64,000 nt of DNA. Origin: Moraxellaceae bacterium. GTDB lineage: Bacteria; Pseudomonadota; Gammaproteobacteria; Pseudomonadales; Moraxellaceae. The stretch is from the NCBI GenBank assembly GCA_004173455.1, contig SECL01000005.1, positions 62,001-126,000 on the forward strand, read 5' to 3'. Below are positions 1 to 9,355 of the stretch, piece by piece. Each line of letters opens with the position of its first letter. The stretch's first letter is position 1. The notes below the pieces were generated by a model. It was not told where the DNA came from. It saw only the letters and a list, made by a program, of their open reading frames with translations, and made no database searches. Position numbers and translations under genes: made by a program.

Positions 1-488
1 TCCTCAAGTTTCTCAAGCGCTTTGGTTTTTAGTTCCTCGTATTTTTCCATGGCCTGAGCTTTTAACTCTTCGACATTGATGTTGTTGTCTTCAAGCTTGC
101 CAACGGCCATGGCTTTAAGCTCATCAAGCTTTTCCATCGCCTGCGCTTTGAGATCAGCCAGTTTGTCAGCATTCTGATCTAGTGTTTCAGAAGCCTGATC
201 TTTAAGATGATCAGCTTGCGCAGTGGCTTTTTCAGTCATTTGATCTTTTAATTCAGTAGCTTTGTCTTTCAGTGTATTAACCTGATCGGCGGCACCTGTT
301 TTTAAATGATCGATTTTTGCACTGACCTGATCATTTAAATCGCTAGCTTTATCTTTAACCTGCTCAACCACACCTTTGTTGTCTTCGGCTGCCTGCTGTG
401 CTGCCTCACGCTTATTGGCGTTTTCTAGCGCTGCTTCAACCAGATTCTTAGTATGCTCTTGAAATTCGTTTGCGTTGTTATTCGCCAT
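1..488 (-). CDS. Hydrophilic LEA/hydrophilin- or apolipoprotein-like coiled-coil protein (C-terminus beyond window)
   Basis: Frame open from ATG at 488 (minus; GGAG upstream) to the window edge: MANNNANEFQEHTKNLVEAALENANKREAAQQAAEDNKGVVEQVKDKASDLNDQVSAKIDHLK...EELKAQAMEKYEELKTKALEKLEE; low complexity, no Cys or Trp. Missing from ORF track because no stop lies in the window. Confidence 0.75.
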   Translation of the reverse strand, partial: MANNNANEFQEHTKNLVEAALENANKREAAQQAAEDNKGVVEQVKDKASDLNDQVSAKIDHLKTGAADQVNTLKDKATELKDQMTEKATAQADHLKDQASETLDQNADKLADLKAQAMEKLDELKAMAVGKLEDNNINVEELKAQAMEKYEELKTKALEKLE

Positions 489-894
489 GGTATTCTCCAA
501 AAATTAAAATGTTAAAAATAAAAACTCATAATTCCAATCTAATATATAAAGTTCATTTGGCGATAACCAAGCGTTTCTTGTGATGTTTTTATACAGCAAT
601 TATCTAATGTGACACTTGTGTAATCAGGCTTTGGTGAGAGTGTGTGATATGTAGCAATCACGCAAATCATGCAGTTAACGTCAGCGAAACGGGCAATTAA
701 TGTAACGCGAATCGATTTTGTGGGAAAACCAGTCGTTTTACATAGACTTTTGACCGACAAATCCGTACAATATGCGGTTAATTCAAGCGAGAAGACTCAA
801 GGAGACCGTGTTACCTCAACACTGTCTATCATTTGGCACGTCTACTCGCTTTTTTACAGCCCCAATTTTCTGGTTCAAGCTCAGGAGCTCAGTT

Positions 895-2034
895 TTGCGC
901 ACCCCTGCCATTTTAGCCCTCGCCGACGGAACGATCTTTCATGGTACGTCTATCGGAGCCACGGGTAGTACGACTGGTGAAGTCGTTTTCAATACTGCCA
1001 TGACCGGTTATCAGGAAATTTTAACTGACCCCAGTTATGCCAAACAAATCGTTACCCTGACCTATCCGCATATTGGTAATACCGGCACCAATGACGAAGA
1101 TCATGAATCCGGCCGTGTCAGCCGCGTATGGGCTAGTGGTCTGGTGATTCGTGACTTGCCGTTGCTTGCCAGTAACTTCCGCTCTTCCAAGCCGCTGGAT
1201 CAATATTTAAAAGAACAAAATATCGTGGCGATTGCCGATATTGATACCCGCAAACTGACCCGTATCCTGCGTGACAAGGGTTCACAAAACGGCTGTATTC
1301 TGGCAGGCGACGACATTACCGAACAACAGGCGCTGGAAGCAGCACGTGCATTTGGCGGACTGGATGGACTGGATCTGGCCAAGGAATGCTGCGACCCGGA
1401 AGGCTATGAGTGGACAGCCGGCTCGTGGGAATTGAATAAAGGTTTTAGCCAGCCAGAAGAAAAATTTCATGTGGTGGCTTACGACTATGGCTTTAAGACC
1501 AATATCCTGCGTATGCTGGCGGATCGTGGTTGCCGCCTGACGGTTGTTCCGGCGCAAACACCTGCTGCGGATGTGTTGGCCATGAATCCTGATGGGATTT
1601 TCCTGTCCAATGGCCCCGGTGATCCGGCAGCCTGTGACTACGCCATTGCTGCGGTCAAAAATATTGTCGATAACACTGAAATTCCGGTGTTTGGCATTTG
1701 TCTGGGACACCAGATTCTGGCGCTGGCCTCGGGTGCCAAAACCATCAAGATGTCGCATGGCCACCATGGTGCCAACCATCCGGTGAAGAATCTGGACGAT
1801 GGCACGGTAATGATCACCAGTCAGAACCACGGTTTTGCGGTGGATGAAAGCACCCTGCCCGACTTTTTACGAGTGACCCATCGCTCGCTGTTTGATGGCA
1901 CCAATCAGGGCATTCACCGTACCGACAAGCCAGCATTCAGCTTTCAGGGTCACCCTGAGGCCAGTCCCGGCCCGCATGACTGTGCGCCGCTGTTTGACCA
2001 TTTTGTCGAATTGATGCAGCAGGCTAGGAAGTAG
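895..2034 (+). CDS. carA: Carbamoyl-phosphate synthase small subunit
   Basis: [22 protein letters not shown]-terminus; class I glutamine amidotransferase motif VFGICLGHQ and [14 protein letters not shown]. Proposed TTG start at 895 with AGGAG at 883-887; ORF track gives an upstream ATG at 772. Confidence 0.93.
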   Translation: MRTPAILALADGTIFHGTSIGATGSTTGEVVFNTAMTGYQEILTDPSYAKQIVTLTYPHIGNTGTNDEDHESGRVSRVWASGLVIRDLPLLASNFRSSKPLDQYLKEQNIVAIADIDTRKLTRILRDKGSQNGCILAGDDITEQQALEAARAFGGLDGLDLAKECCDPEGYEWTAGSWELNKGFSQPEEKFHVVAYDYGFKTNILRMLADRGCRLTVVPAQTPAADVLAMNPDGIFLSNGPGDPAACDYAIAAVKNIVDNTEIPVFGICLGHQILALASGAKTIKMSHGHHGANHPVKNLDDGTVMITSQNHGFAVDESTLPDFLRVTHRSLFDGTNQGIHRTDKPAFSFQGHPEASPGPHDCAPLFDHFVELMQQARK

Positions 2035-2041
2035 ATTAGCT

Positions 2042-2644
2042 ATGAGAGGTAAATATTTTTTTACTTTGATACTTTCATCTATTGCAAGCATAGCTCCTGC
2101 ACATGCAAAAAAAGCAAAAACGTGGGATACACAGACATATTCAGAATTAACTCCTTTAATCTTAAATGCATGGAGTTATCCTGAGTATCAGAAATTTTAT
2201 GGTGTAAAAAAAGTTTCTGAACCTCTTCAATCTTGCTATCTAAGTAAATCAGCTGCTGAGAATGGATTCAGAAGTAATTTAGAATTGCTGCCTTTTTTGT
2301 ATTCCGAATATTCTCAAGATGAAATTCATCAGTTCATTCTATTATTAAAGAATGGCATTACTGATTATTACCACCGATACAGTCTTATGAATTTCTTAGA
2401 ATCAAGAAGTGATTCTCTTGATGAAATTTCTAAAAAAGAAATTTCATCAATTTTAATAGATATGCCAAAAGTCGATACTGATCAAGTAGCCAATACACTT
2501 GCTCGAAACGATATTCGTCCTTATCGAGTATTATTTAGCCTAGGAACACAAGAAATTGTGATGGCTAAGACTAAATATGCTCTTTTAGATAGTTCAGTAA
2601 TTGACTATTGCAAATCAAATATTGGAGCAGGTCAAAATGCCTAA
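2042..2644 (+). CDS. Orphan predicted secreted protein, embedded between carA and carB
   Basis: 200-aa ORF starting 7 nt after the carA stop, AGGAAG upstream, N-terminal signal-peptide-like [24 protein letters not shown]-rich; stop overlaps carB start (ATGCCTAA). Confidence 0.75.
   Translation: MRGKYFFTLILSSIASIAPAHAKKAKTWDTQTYSELTPLILNAWSYPEYQKFYGVKKVSEPLQSCYLSKSAAENGFRSNLELLPFLYSEYSQDEIHQFILLLKNGITDYYHRYSLMNFLESRSDSLDEISKKEISSILIDMPKVDTDQVANTLARNDIRPYRVLFSLGTQEIVMAKTKYALLDSSVIDYCKSNIGAGQNA
2418..2450 (+). repeat. Perfect 14-bp inverted repeat, AAAAA loop, inside the carA-carB orphan gene
   Basis: TTGATGAAATTTCT-AAAAA-AGAAATTTCATCAA, followed by TTTTAATAG. Confidence 0.85.
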
Positions 2645-5600
2645 ACGTACAGACATAAAAAGCATCCTGATTATTGGTGCTGGCCCGATTGTGATTGGTC
2701 AGGCCTGTGAGTTTGACTATTCTGGTGCGCAAGCATGTAAAGCGCTGCGTGAAGAAGGCTACCGGGTTATTCTGGTGAACTCCAACCCGGCCACCATCAT
2801 GACCGACCCCAGCATGGCCGACTCAACCTACATTGAGCCGATCACCTGGCAGACGGTTGCTCAGATTATTGAAAAAGAACGTCCTGATGCCGTTCTACCG
2901 ACCATGGGCGGCCAGACTGCACTGAACTGTGCGCTGGCGCTGGATGCCAATGGCGTGCTGGAAAAATACAATGTCGAGCTGATTGGTGCGAGTAAAGAAG
3001 CCATTGAAATGGCCGAAGACCGCAAGCTGTTCGATCAGGCTATGCGCCGTATTGGACTGGAATGCCCACGCGCTGCCGTGGCCAGCACTATGGAAGAAGC
3101 CTTTGAGATTCAGGCGACTTTGGGTTTTCCGGCCATTATCCGCCCGTCGTTTACCATGGGTGGTTCAGGTGGCGGGATTGCCTACAACCGTGAAGAATTC
3201 ATTGAAATCTGTGAGCGCGGTTTCGATCTTTCCCCGACCAAACAATTGCTGATTGATGAGTCATTGATTGGCTGGAAAGAGTACGAAATGGAAGTGGTTC
3301 GTGATAAAAACGACAACTGCATTATCGTGTGTTCTATTGAAAATTTTGATCCGATGGGTGTGCATACCGGCGACTCGATTACCGTAGCGCCTGCGCAAAC
3401 CCTGACCGACAAAGAATATCAATTGATGCGTAATGCATCGGTTGCGGTATTGCGTGAAATTGGGGTAGAAACTGGCGGTTCCAACGTTCAGTTCGGCATT
3501 AACCCGGTTGATGGCCGTATGGTGGTCATTGAAATGAACCCGCGTGTGTCGCGTTCATCCGCACTGGCGTCCAAGGCTACGGGCTTCCCGATTGCCAAGA
3601 TTGCCGCCAAGCTGGCAGTGGGCTACACGCTGGATGAGCTAAAAAATGACATTACCGGCGGTGCTACCCCGGCGTCATTTGAGCCATCCATTGATTATGT
3701 CGTCACCAAGATTCCACGCTTTAACTTTGAAAAATTCCCGCAGGCCGAACCAATCCTCACCACCCAGATGAAGTCTGTGGGTGAAGTCATGGCGATTGGC
3801 CGTACCTTTCAGGAATCCATGCATAAAGCCTTGCGTGGTCTGGAAGTGGGTGCGTCCGGTTTTGATGAAAAAATTCCGGTGGGTGCTGAAGGCGCAGAAG
3901 ACAAGCTACGTCTTGAACTCAAAGTCCCCGGCCCAGATCGCATCTGGTACGTGGCGGATGCATTCCGTCATGGCATGAGCATGGAGCAAGTGTTTGAATA
4001 CACCGCCATTGATCCATGGTTCTTGGTGCAGATCGAAGACATTGTTAAAACTGAAGAACAGGTTAAACAACTGGGCTTTGCTGGCTTAACCTACGATGTC
4101 ATGCGCAGCTTAAAACGTAAGGGCTTGTCTGACTTGCGTATTGCTAACCTGCTCGGTATTCGCCAGAAACAATTGCGCAAGCGTCGCTGGGATCTGGGTA
4201 TTCATCCGGTGTATAAACGGGTGGATACCTGTGCTGCCGAGTTTGCCACTAGCACAGCTTATATGTACTCCACCTATGAAGATGAGTGTGAAGCCAATCC
4301 AAGCAACCGTGACAAAATCATGGTACTGGGCGGCGGGCCAAACCGGATTGGTCAGGGTATTGAGTTTGACTATTGCTGCGTACATGCGGCGTTAGCCATG
4401 CGCGAAGATGGTTATGAAACCATTATGGTCAACTGTAACCCGGAAACCGTATCAACCGACTATGACACTTCGGATCGCCTGTACTTTGAACCGGTCACTT
4501 TAGAAGATGTGCTGGAAATTATCCGCCTTGAAAAACCCAAGGGCGTGATTGTGCAGTACGGTGGCCAGACGCCACTGAAGCTGGCTCGGGCACTGGAAGA
4601 AGCTGGCGCGCCTATTATTGGTACATCCCCGGATGCGATTGACCGTGCAGAAGACCGTGAACGCTTCCAGCAAATGATTGAACGCCTGAACCTGCGCCAG
4701 CCGCCAAACCGGATTATCCGTAGTGCTGAAGAAGGCATTGTGGAAGCTGAAAAAGTGGGTTATCCGCTGGTGGTACGTCCGTCATATGTACTGGGTGGCC
4801 GCGCCATGGAAATCGTCTATAACGTGGATGAACTCAAGCGTTATTTGCGTGAAGCGGTACAAGCCTCCAACGAAGCACCGGTATTACTGGATCGTTTCCT
4901 TGACGATGCCATTGAAGTGGACGTGGACTGCGTGTCTGACGGCACTGACGTGGTGATTGGCGGCATCATGCAGCACATTGAACAAGCCGGTGTTCACTCT
5001 GGTGACTCTGCCTGTTCATTGCCACCCTATTCACTGTCTGATGACATTCAAAACGTGATGCGCGAGCAAACCGTTGCCATGGCTAAAGAACTGGGCGTAG
5101 TTGGCCTGATGAACGTGCAGTTTGCGGTCAAAGGCAACGATGTTTATATTCTGGAAGTCAACCCGCGTGCTTCACGGACTGTGCCATTTGTGTCCAAGTG
5201 CATTGGTGAAAGTCTTGCCAAGATTGCCGCGCGCTGCATGGCTGGTAAAACGCTGGTCGAACAGGGCTTTACCACTGAAATTGTACCCAAGTTCTTTGCA
5301 GTAAAAGAAGCAGTATTCCCGTTTGCCAAATTCCCCGGTGTTGACCCGATCCTTGGGCCAGAAATGAAATCTACCGGTGAAGTCATGGGCGTGGGTAAAA
5401 CCTTTGGCGAAGCTTTCTACAAAGCAGTGCTGGGCAGTAATGACCGCCTGCCGGGCAAGCCAGAAGCAGGTGAAATCAAGCGTGCCTTTCTGTCAGTGCG
5501 TGATAGCGACAAGCCTCATATTGCTGCGGTTGCCGAAAAGCTGCGTGCCCTTGGCTTTAAGCTGGTGGCCACTGGCGGTACTTATCGCATGTTGCGGGAT

Positions 5601-5867
5601 CAGGGTATTGAGTGCGAGCGCGTGAATAAAGTCACCGAAGGCCGTCCGCATATCGTGGATCGCTTGAAAAATGGCGAGATTCACCTCATTATCAATACCA
5701 CTGAAGGCAAACAGGCACAGCAGGATTCGTTCTCGATCCGCCGCAGTGCCCTGCAAGGCAAAGTGTATTACACCACGACTTTAAGTGGGGCTGATGCGGT
5801 TTGCCAAGCCGTTAATATTCAACTACCAATGGACGTTTATCGTTTGCAAGACCTGCAAACCATTTAA
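2637..5867 (+). CDS. carB: Carbamoyl-phosphate synthase large subunit
   Basis: [30 protein letters not shown]; two ATP-grasp halves and C-terminal MGS-like domain. Start at 2637 preferred over 2601 (GGAG upstream, conserved MPKR start). Confidence 0.97.
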   Translation: MPKRTDIKSILIIGAGPIVIGQACEFDYSGAQACKALREEGYRVILVNSNPATIMTDPSMADSTYIEPITWQTVAQIIEKERPDAVLPTMGGQTALNCALALDANGVLEKYNVELIGASKEAIEMAEDRKLFDQAMRRIGLECPRAAVASTMEEAFEIQATLGFPAIIRPSFTMGGSGGGIAYNREEFIEICERGFDLSPTKQLLIDESLIGWKEYEMEVVRDKNDNCIIVCSIENFDPMGVHTGDSITVAPAQTLTDKEYQLMRNASVAVLREIGVETGGSNVQFGINPVDGRMVVIEMNPRVSRSSALASKATGFPIAKIAAKLAVGYTLDELKNDITGGATPASFEPSIDYVVTKIPRFNFEKFPQAEPILTTQMKSVGEVMAIGRTFQESMHKALRGLEVGASGFDEKIPVGAEGAEDKLRLELKVPGPDRIWYVADAFRHGMSMEQVFEYTAIDPWFLVQIEDIVKTEEQVKQLGFAGLTYDVMRSLKRKGLSDLRIANLLGIRQKQLRKRRWDLGIHPVYKRVDTCAAEFATSTAYMYSTYEDECEANPSNRDKIMVLGGGPNRIGQGIEFDYCCVHAALAMREDGYETIMVNCNPETVSTDYDTSDRLYFEPVTLEDVLEIIRLEKPKGVIVQYGGQTPLKLARALEEAGAPIIGTSPDAIDRAEDRERFQQMIERLNLRQPPNRIIRSAEEGIVEAEKVGYPLVVRPSYVLGGRAMEIVYNVDELKRYLREAVQASNEAPVLLDRFLDDAIEVDVDCVSDGTDVVIGGIMQHIEQAGVHSGDSACSLPPYSLSDDIQNVMREQTVAMAKELGVVGLMNVQFAVKGNDVYILEVNPRASRTVPFVSKCIGESLAKIAARCMAGKTLVEQGFTTEIVPKFFAVKEAVFPFAKFPGVDPILGPEMKSTGEVMGVGKTFGEAFYKAVLGSNDRLPGKPEAGEIKRAFLSVRDSDKPHIAAVAEKLRALGFKLVATGGTYRMLRDQGIECERVNKVTEGRPHIVDRLKNGEIHLIINTTEGKQAQQDSFSIRRSALQGKVYYTTTLSGADAVCQAVNIQLPMDVYRLQDLQTI

Positions 5868-5879
5868 TAACGTCTAAAG

Positions 5880-5916
5880 GGTTCCGCTACTATTTTAGTG
5901 GCGGAGCTTTTTTTTT
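5880..5916 (+). terminator. Intrinsic terminator downstream of carB
   Basis: GTTCCGCTACT-ATTTT-AGTGGCGGAGC followed by T9. Confidence 0.85.
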
Positions 5917-5979
5917 AGGCCTTGATTTATTTTTTTCTGTAATTAGCACAGGTGCTGTACCATTTAAAAGGACATGATT

Positions 5980-6459
5980 ATGCAACGCTATCCCATGACT
6001 CCCCAGGGTGAGCAAGCCCTGAAACAAGAGCTGCAACGTTTAAAATCGGAAGATCGCCCACGTATTATTGCGGCAATTGCCGAAGCGCGGGCGCATGGCG
6101 ATCTGAAGGAAAATGCTGAATACCATGCTGCCAAGGAACAGCAGGGTTTTTGTGAAGGCCGGATTCAGGAAATTGAAGCCAAGCTGGGCGCGGCTGACGT
6201 GATTGAGGTGGCTAAATTACAGCAGGATGGCCGTGTGGTGTTTGGGGTAACAGTTGAAATTGAAAATCTGGATACCGAAGAACGCCGCAGTTATCAGTTG
6301 GTGGGCGATGATGAAGCCGACTATAAGATCAATAAAATTTCTATTAACTCACCGATTGCGCGTGGCCTGATTGGCAAGCGCGAAGGCGATGAAGTGAAGA
6401 TTCAGACACCTAAGGGTGAAGTTGAATATGAAATCATGAGTGTGAAGTATATTGGTTAA
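5980..6459 (+). CDS. greA: Transcription elongation factor GreA
   Basis: [59 protein letters not shown] upstream favours ATG at 5980 over 5974. Confidence 0.96.
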   Translation: MQRYPMTPQGEQALKQELQRLKSEDRPRIIAAIAEARAHGDLKENAEYHAAKEQQGFCEGRIQEIEAKLGAADVIEVAKLQQDGRVVFGVTVEIENLDTEERRSYQLVGDDEADYKINKISINSPIARGLIGKREGDEVKIQTPKGEVEYEIMSVKYIG

Positions 6460-6483
6460 TTTCAAGATATTTCACACTTCTAC

Positions 6484-6511
6484 AAAGGCTGCCAGTAGGT
6501 GGCCTTTTTTC
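6484..6511 (+). terminator. Intrinsic terminator downstream of greA
   Basis: AAAGGCTGCC-AGTA-GGTGGCCTTTTTT. Confidence 0.75.
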
Positions 6512-6680
6512 TTATACCATGACAAACATACATTCAAAAAACCAGCTTGTTCTTTTTCAATGAAACACCTATATTCAACCCATGGCTCATTTCATGTTTT
6601 GCGACCAGACCATTTTTAACCACGCACAATACTGTGGCGAACACGCTTGCCTGCACATGAGCCAGCCTAAACATAAGAAA

Positions 6681-6733
6681 CAGTTGCTGATCTGATCGGG
6701 GCAACTGTTCCGTCAGATGAGTGACGGAACAGC
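6681..6733 (+). promoter_or_regulatory. Two overlapping, mutually exclusive hairpins upstream of the DapA-like gene
   Basis: ACAGTTGC (6681-6688) pairs with GCAACTGT (6702-6709); CTGTTCCGTCA (6706-6716) pairs with TGACGGAACAG (6723-6733); both perfect, sharing 6706-6709. Confidence 0.45.
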
Positions 6734-6806
6734 GCAATGCCCTGCTTTACCAATCCCCACCCATCTGATGTCCCCTAAGCCGGTCAGTATTGCTTAGAGA
6801 ACAGCC

Positions 6807-7703
6807 ATGACTTTTGATTTTTCCGGGATCTGGATTCCGCTGATTACCCCATTGCAAGCTGATGATACAGGTACGGATATGGGCGTAGATCATACTGCCC
6901 TGACGCAGCTGGTTGACACTTATCGCAGCAGCGGCATCCGTGGTTTTGCCAGCTTAAGCACCACCGGTGAAGCATCGTTACTGAGCTTTGCCGAACAAGA
7001 TGCTGTGCTTGCAACGACCTTAACCGCAGCCCAGGGCTTACCCGTCATTGCGGGACTAACTGCTGCCACTTATAGCCAAGCCTGCGAGCGCATCCACCAG
7101 CTTAACCAGTATGACATTGCAGGCATCATGCTCAGCTCACCCAGCTATATCCGGCCATCGCAGCAGGGACTGGTTGAGTATTTTATCCGGCTGGCCGATC
7201 TCAGTGAAAAACCACTGGTGATTTATGAAATTCCCTATCGGACTGGTGTTCGACTGGAATTGTCATCCTTGCTCACGCTGGCACGCCATCCTAATATTCA
7301 GGCCATCAAGGATTGTGCGGGTTCGGTGACTATTACACAGGCACTGATTGACGATAGGAATTTACAGGTACTGGCCGGTGAAGATTTGAATATCTTTCCG
7401 ACGCTGTGTATGGGAGGTCATGGTGCCATTGCAGCCGCAACCCATATCCGGCCGGACTTGTATGCCAGCATGATGCATGCCATTCAGTCAGGCCAACTGG
7501 CCAGAGCACGGCAGATTTTTGCCAGTGTCAATCCATTGATCCAGCACTTGTTTGCCGAACCGAACCCTGCCCCGCTCAAAGGTTTGCTGGCACACCAGGG
7601 GCATATTGCCAATCAGTTACGGTTCCCACTGCTAACTGCTTCCACTGGTCTGGTTGAGCAGTTAAAAAATTTAGCGCAGCAACTTGATACGTGGCAAGTT
7701 TAG
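6807..7703 (+). CDS. Dihydrodipicolinate synthase (DapA) family aldolase/lyase
   Basis: FSGIWIPLITPLQ, STTGEASLL, YEIPYRTGV, IKDCAG (Schiff-base Lys context): DHDPS/NAL superfamily. Substrate unclear. Confidence 0.85.
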   Translation: MTFDFSGIWIPLITPLQADDTGTDMGVDHTALTQLVDTYRSSGIRGFASLSTTGEASLLSFAEQDAVLATTLTAAQGLPVIAGLTAATYSQACERIHQLNQYDIAGIMLSSPSYIRPSQQGLVEYFIRLADLSEKPLVIYEIPYRTGVRLELSSLLTLARHPNIQAIKDCAGSVTITQALIDDRNLQVLAGEDLNIFPTLCMGGHGAIAAATHIRPDLYASMMHAIQSGQLARARQIFASVNPLIQHLFAEPNPAPLKGLLAHQGHIANQLRFPLLTASTGLVEQLKNLAQQLDTWQV

Positions 7704-7760
7704 TCAGACTGATTTAGCAAACACTGTGAATGAAGAGCCATGAAATAAAAAATCCTAAAC

Positions 7761-7818
7761 TGGCTGTAATAGGCCAGTTTACACTTAAACTCAAAAATCA
7801 GTTGGCCTATTACAGCCA
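7761..7818. repeat. Perfect 15-bp inverted repeat between convergent genes
   Basis: TGGCTGTAATAGGCC (7761-7775), 28-nt loop, GGCCTATTACAGCCA (7804-7818). Confidence 0.85.
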
Positions 7819-7824
7819 AACTAT

Positions 7825-8409
7825 TCAAACCGGAATCTTGCTTGTATTTTTTTCAATCCGGCTGTCTGGAATGACCCACAACAGTGCCATACCCAGATAA
7901 ATGAGCTGGGAAATCCACTCATGGTAAAACGCCAGCGGTACTGCCAGACAATAACCAACTACTGAAAAAATGCCCTTATAATCGCGGCCAATGGCAAAAC
8001 GTAAGGTGTTATTGTCTTCATCGGCACAGGTAATGCTATGCACCAAAAGCCAGTACGCCACCGCGCAGGCTGCCAGATTGATACCGTAAATCGCAGTGGG
8101 CAGCGCATTAAAATGATTTTCACCCATCCAGCCGGTACTAAACGGCAATAATGACAGCCAGAACAACAAGTGCAGGTTGGCCCACAGCACTCGGCCATTG
8201 ATGTGACGTGTGGCGTGCAGCAAGTGATGATGGTTATTCCAATAAATTCCAATGTATAAAAAGCTCAAGATATAGCTTAAAAACACCGGAATCAGCGGCA
8301 TGAGCGAATGCAGGTCTGAGCCGTGCGGTACTTTTAGCTCCAGCACCATAATGGTAATCACAATAGCCAGCACACCGTCACTAAACGCTTCAAGCCGGTT
8401 TTTTTGCAC
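7825..8409 (-). CDS. TMEM175/DUF1211 family integral membrane protein (putative K+ channel)
   Basis: MQKNRLEAFSDGVLAIVITIMVLELKVP contains the RxxxFSDG signature; multiple TM segments. Confidence 0.85.
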   Translation of the reverse strand: MQKNRLEAFSDGVLAIVITIMVLELKVPHGSDLHSLMPLIPVFLSYILSFLYIGIYWNNHHHLLHATRHINGRVLWANLHLLFWLSLLPFSTGWMGENHFNALPTAIYGINLAACAVAYWLLVHSITCADEDNNTLRFAIGRDYKGIFSVVGYCLAVPLAFYHEWISQLIYLGMALLWVIPDSRIEKNTSKIPV

Positions 8410-8492
8410 AATATATTCCTTGTTTGATGGGTGGTTTTTAACGGATTAATTTTAAAAATTTGTCCTTGCTCAATAACGCAGGATTTAATGAT

Positions 8493-9224
8493 TCAATCCA
8501 GTCGGGTAATTTTTGCCAGTGGAAAGGTCATTTTAAAATCTGTCATTTTAAACGCTGCCAGCACTTTGCCGCCGCTTAAATCCGGAAAATAAACCGGATC
8601 AAACCACCAGTGTTTGACGCTGGCAAAACAGGCGCGCCCGCTAGCTTCTGGCGCGGTATAAAAGCGCTTGCCGCGCCAGTCCTGCACCAATGTCCGCAAG
8701 CGTGCCGGAATAAGTGCGGTATTGACCGGAAATTTGAACCGGCTGGCCTGTAGCTCAATCCGGGCAATGGGCTGCTGGTCTGGCATCGTGACGGTGATGG
8801 ATTTAGCCTGTAATCCGGTGGCTGGTTGGTAGTCAAACAGCGCCAACTCTTTGGGAATACCCCAGTTTTGCTGGCCATTGATGACTGAAGCCATGCTTGA
8901 CACATAAATCCTGTCAATGGACGGATAGCCCTCTACTACGCCATGGCTTAGCTGTGGAATATGCAGCAATTCATCATAAGGCCCCACATCACTCTGGGTG
9001 TAATGGGCAAAAATCAGCAATTGAACCCGACCCTGTGACCACAGCCTGCTGGCTTTGTTGATAGCTTTGCGTGCCAGCGTATGTTCAGATTGTTCGATTG
9101 TATTTTTAAGGTTTGGCATCCAGACAGCCACCACATAGCCATCCCCCATCAGTTGCCATGGCGCAGGTACAGGCGGTTGTGCTAGTTTTTCCCTGTTTTG
9201 AACTGGCATATTGTTAATCGTCAT
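8493..9224 (-). CDS. Acetoacetate decarboxylase-fold family protein
   Basis: YPSIDRIYVSSMASVINGQQNWGIPKELALFDY resembles the ADC-family lysine motif. Confidence 0.7.
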   Translation of the reverse strand: MTINNMPVQNREKLAQPPVPAPWQLMGDGYVVAVWMPNLKNTIEQSEHTLARKAINKASRLWSQGRVQLLIFAHYTQSDVGPYDELLHIPQLSHGVVEGYPSIDRIYVSSMASVINGQQNWGIPKELALFDYQPATGLQAKSITVTMPDQQPIARIELQASRFKFPVNTALIPARLRTLVQDWRGKRFYTAPEASGRACFASVKHWWFDPVYFPDLSGGKVLAAFKMTDFKMTFPLAKITRLD

Positions 9225-9355
9225 GTGCTTCTCAGTCTTATGGATTGGCTCATTAATATCCTGTCTATAGCAAAAAGGCGATACCCTAAAGTTTTAAGTT
9301 TATTTAATAAAATGGCTAATCGGCAATCATCATCAAGATCACGCTAATATATCCT

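Noticed and set aside
669-968. 99-aa plus-strand ORF overlapping the carA start
   Set aside because: Overlaps carA in another frame without motif support; carA is certain.
1282-1830. 182-aa minus-strand ORF
   Set aside because: Antisense to carA glutaminase domain; no independent support.
6534-6737. 67-aa minus-strand ORF after greA
   Set aside because: No ribosome-binding site or recognisable domain; overlaps the hairpin region, so a non-coding reading is preferred.
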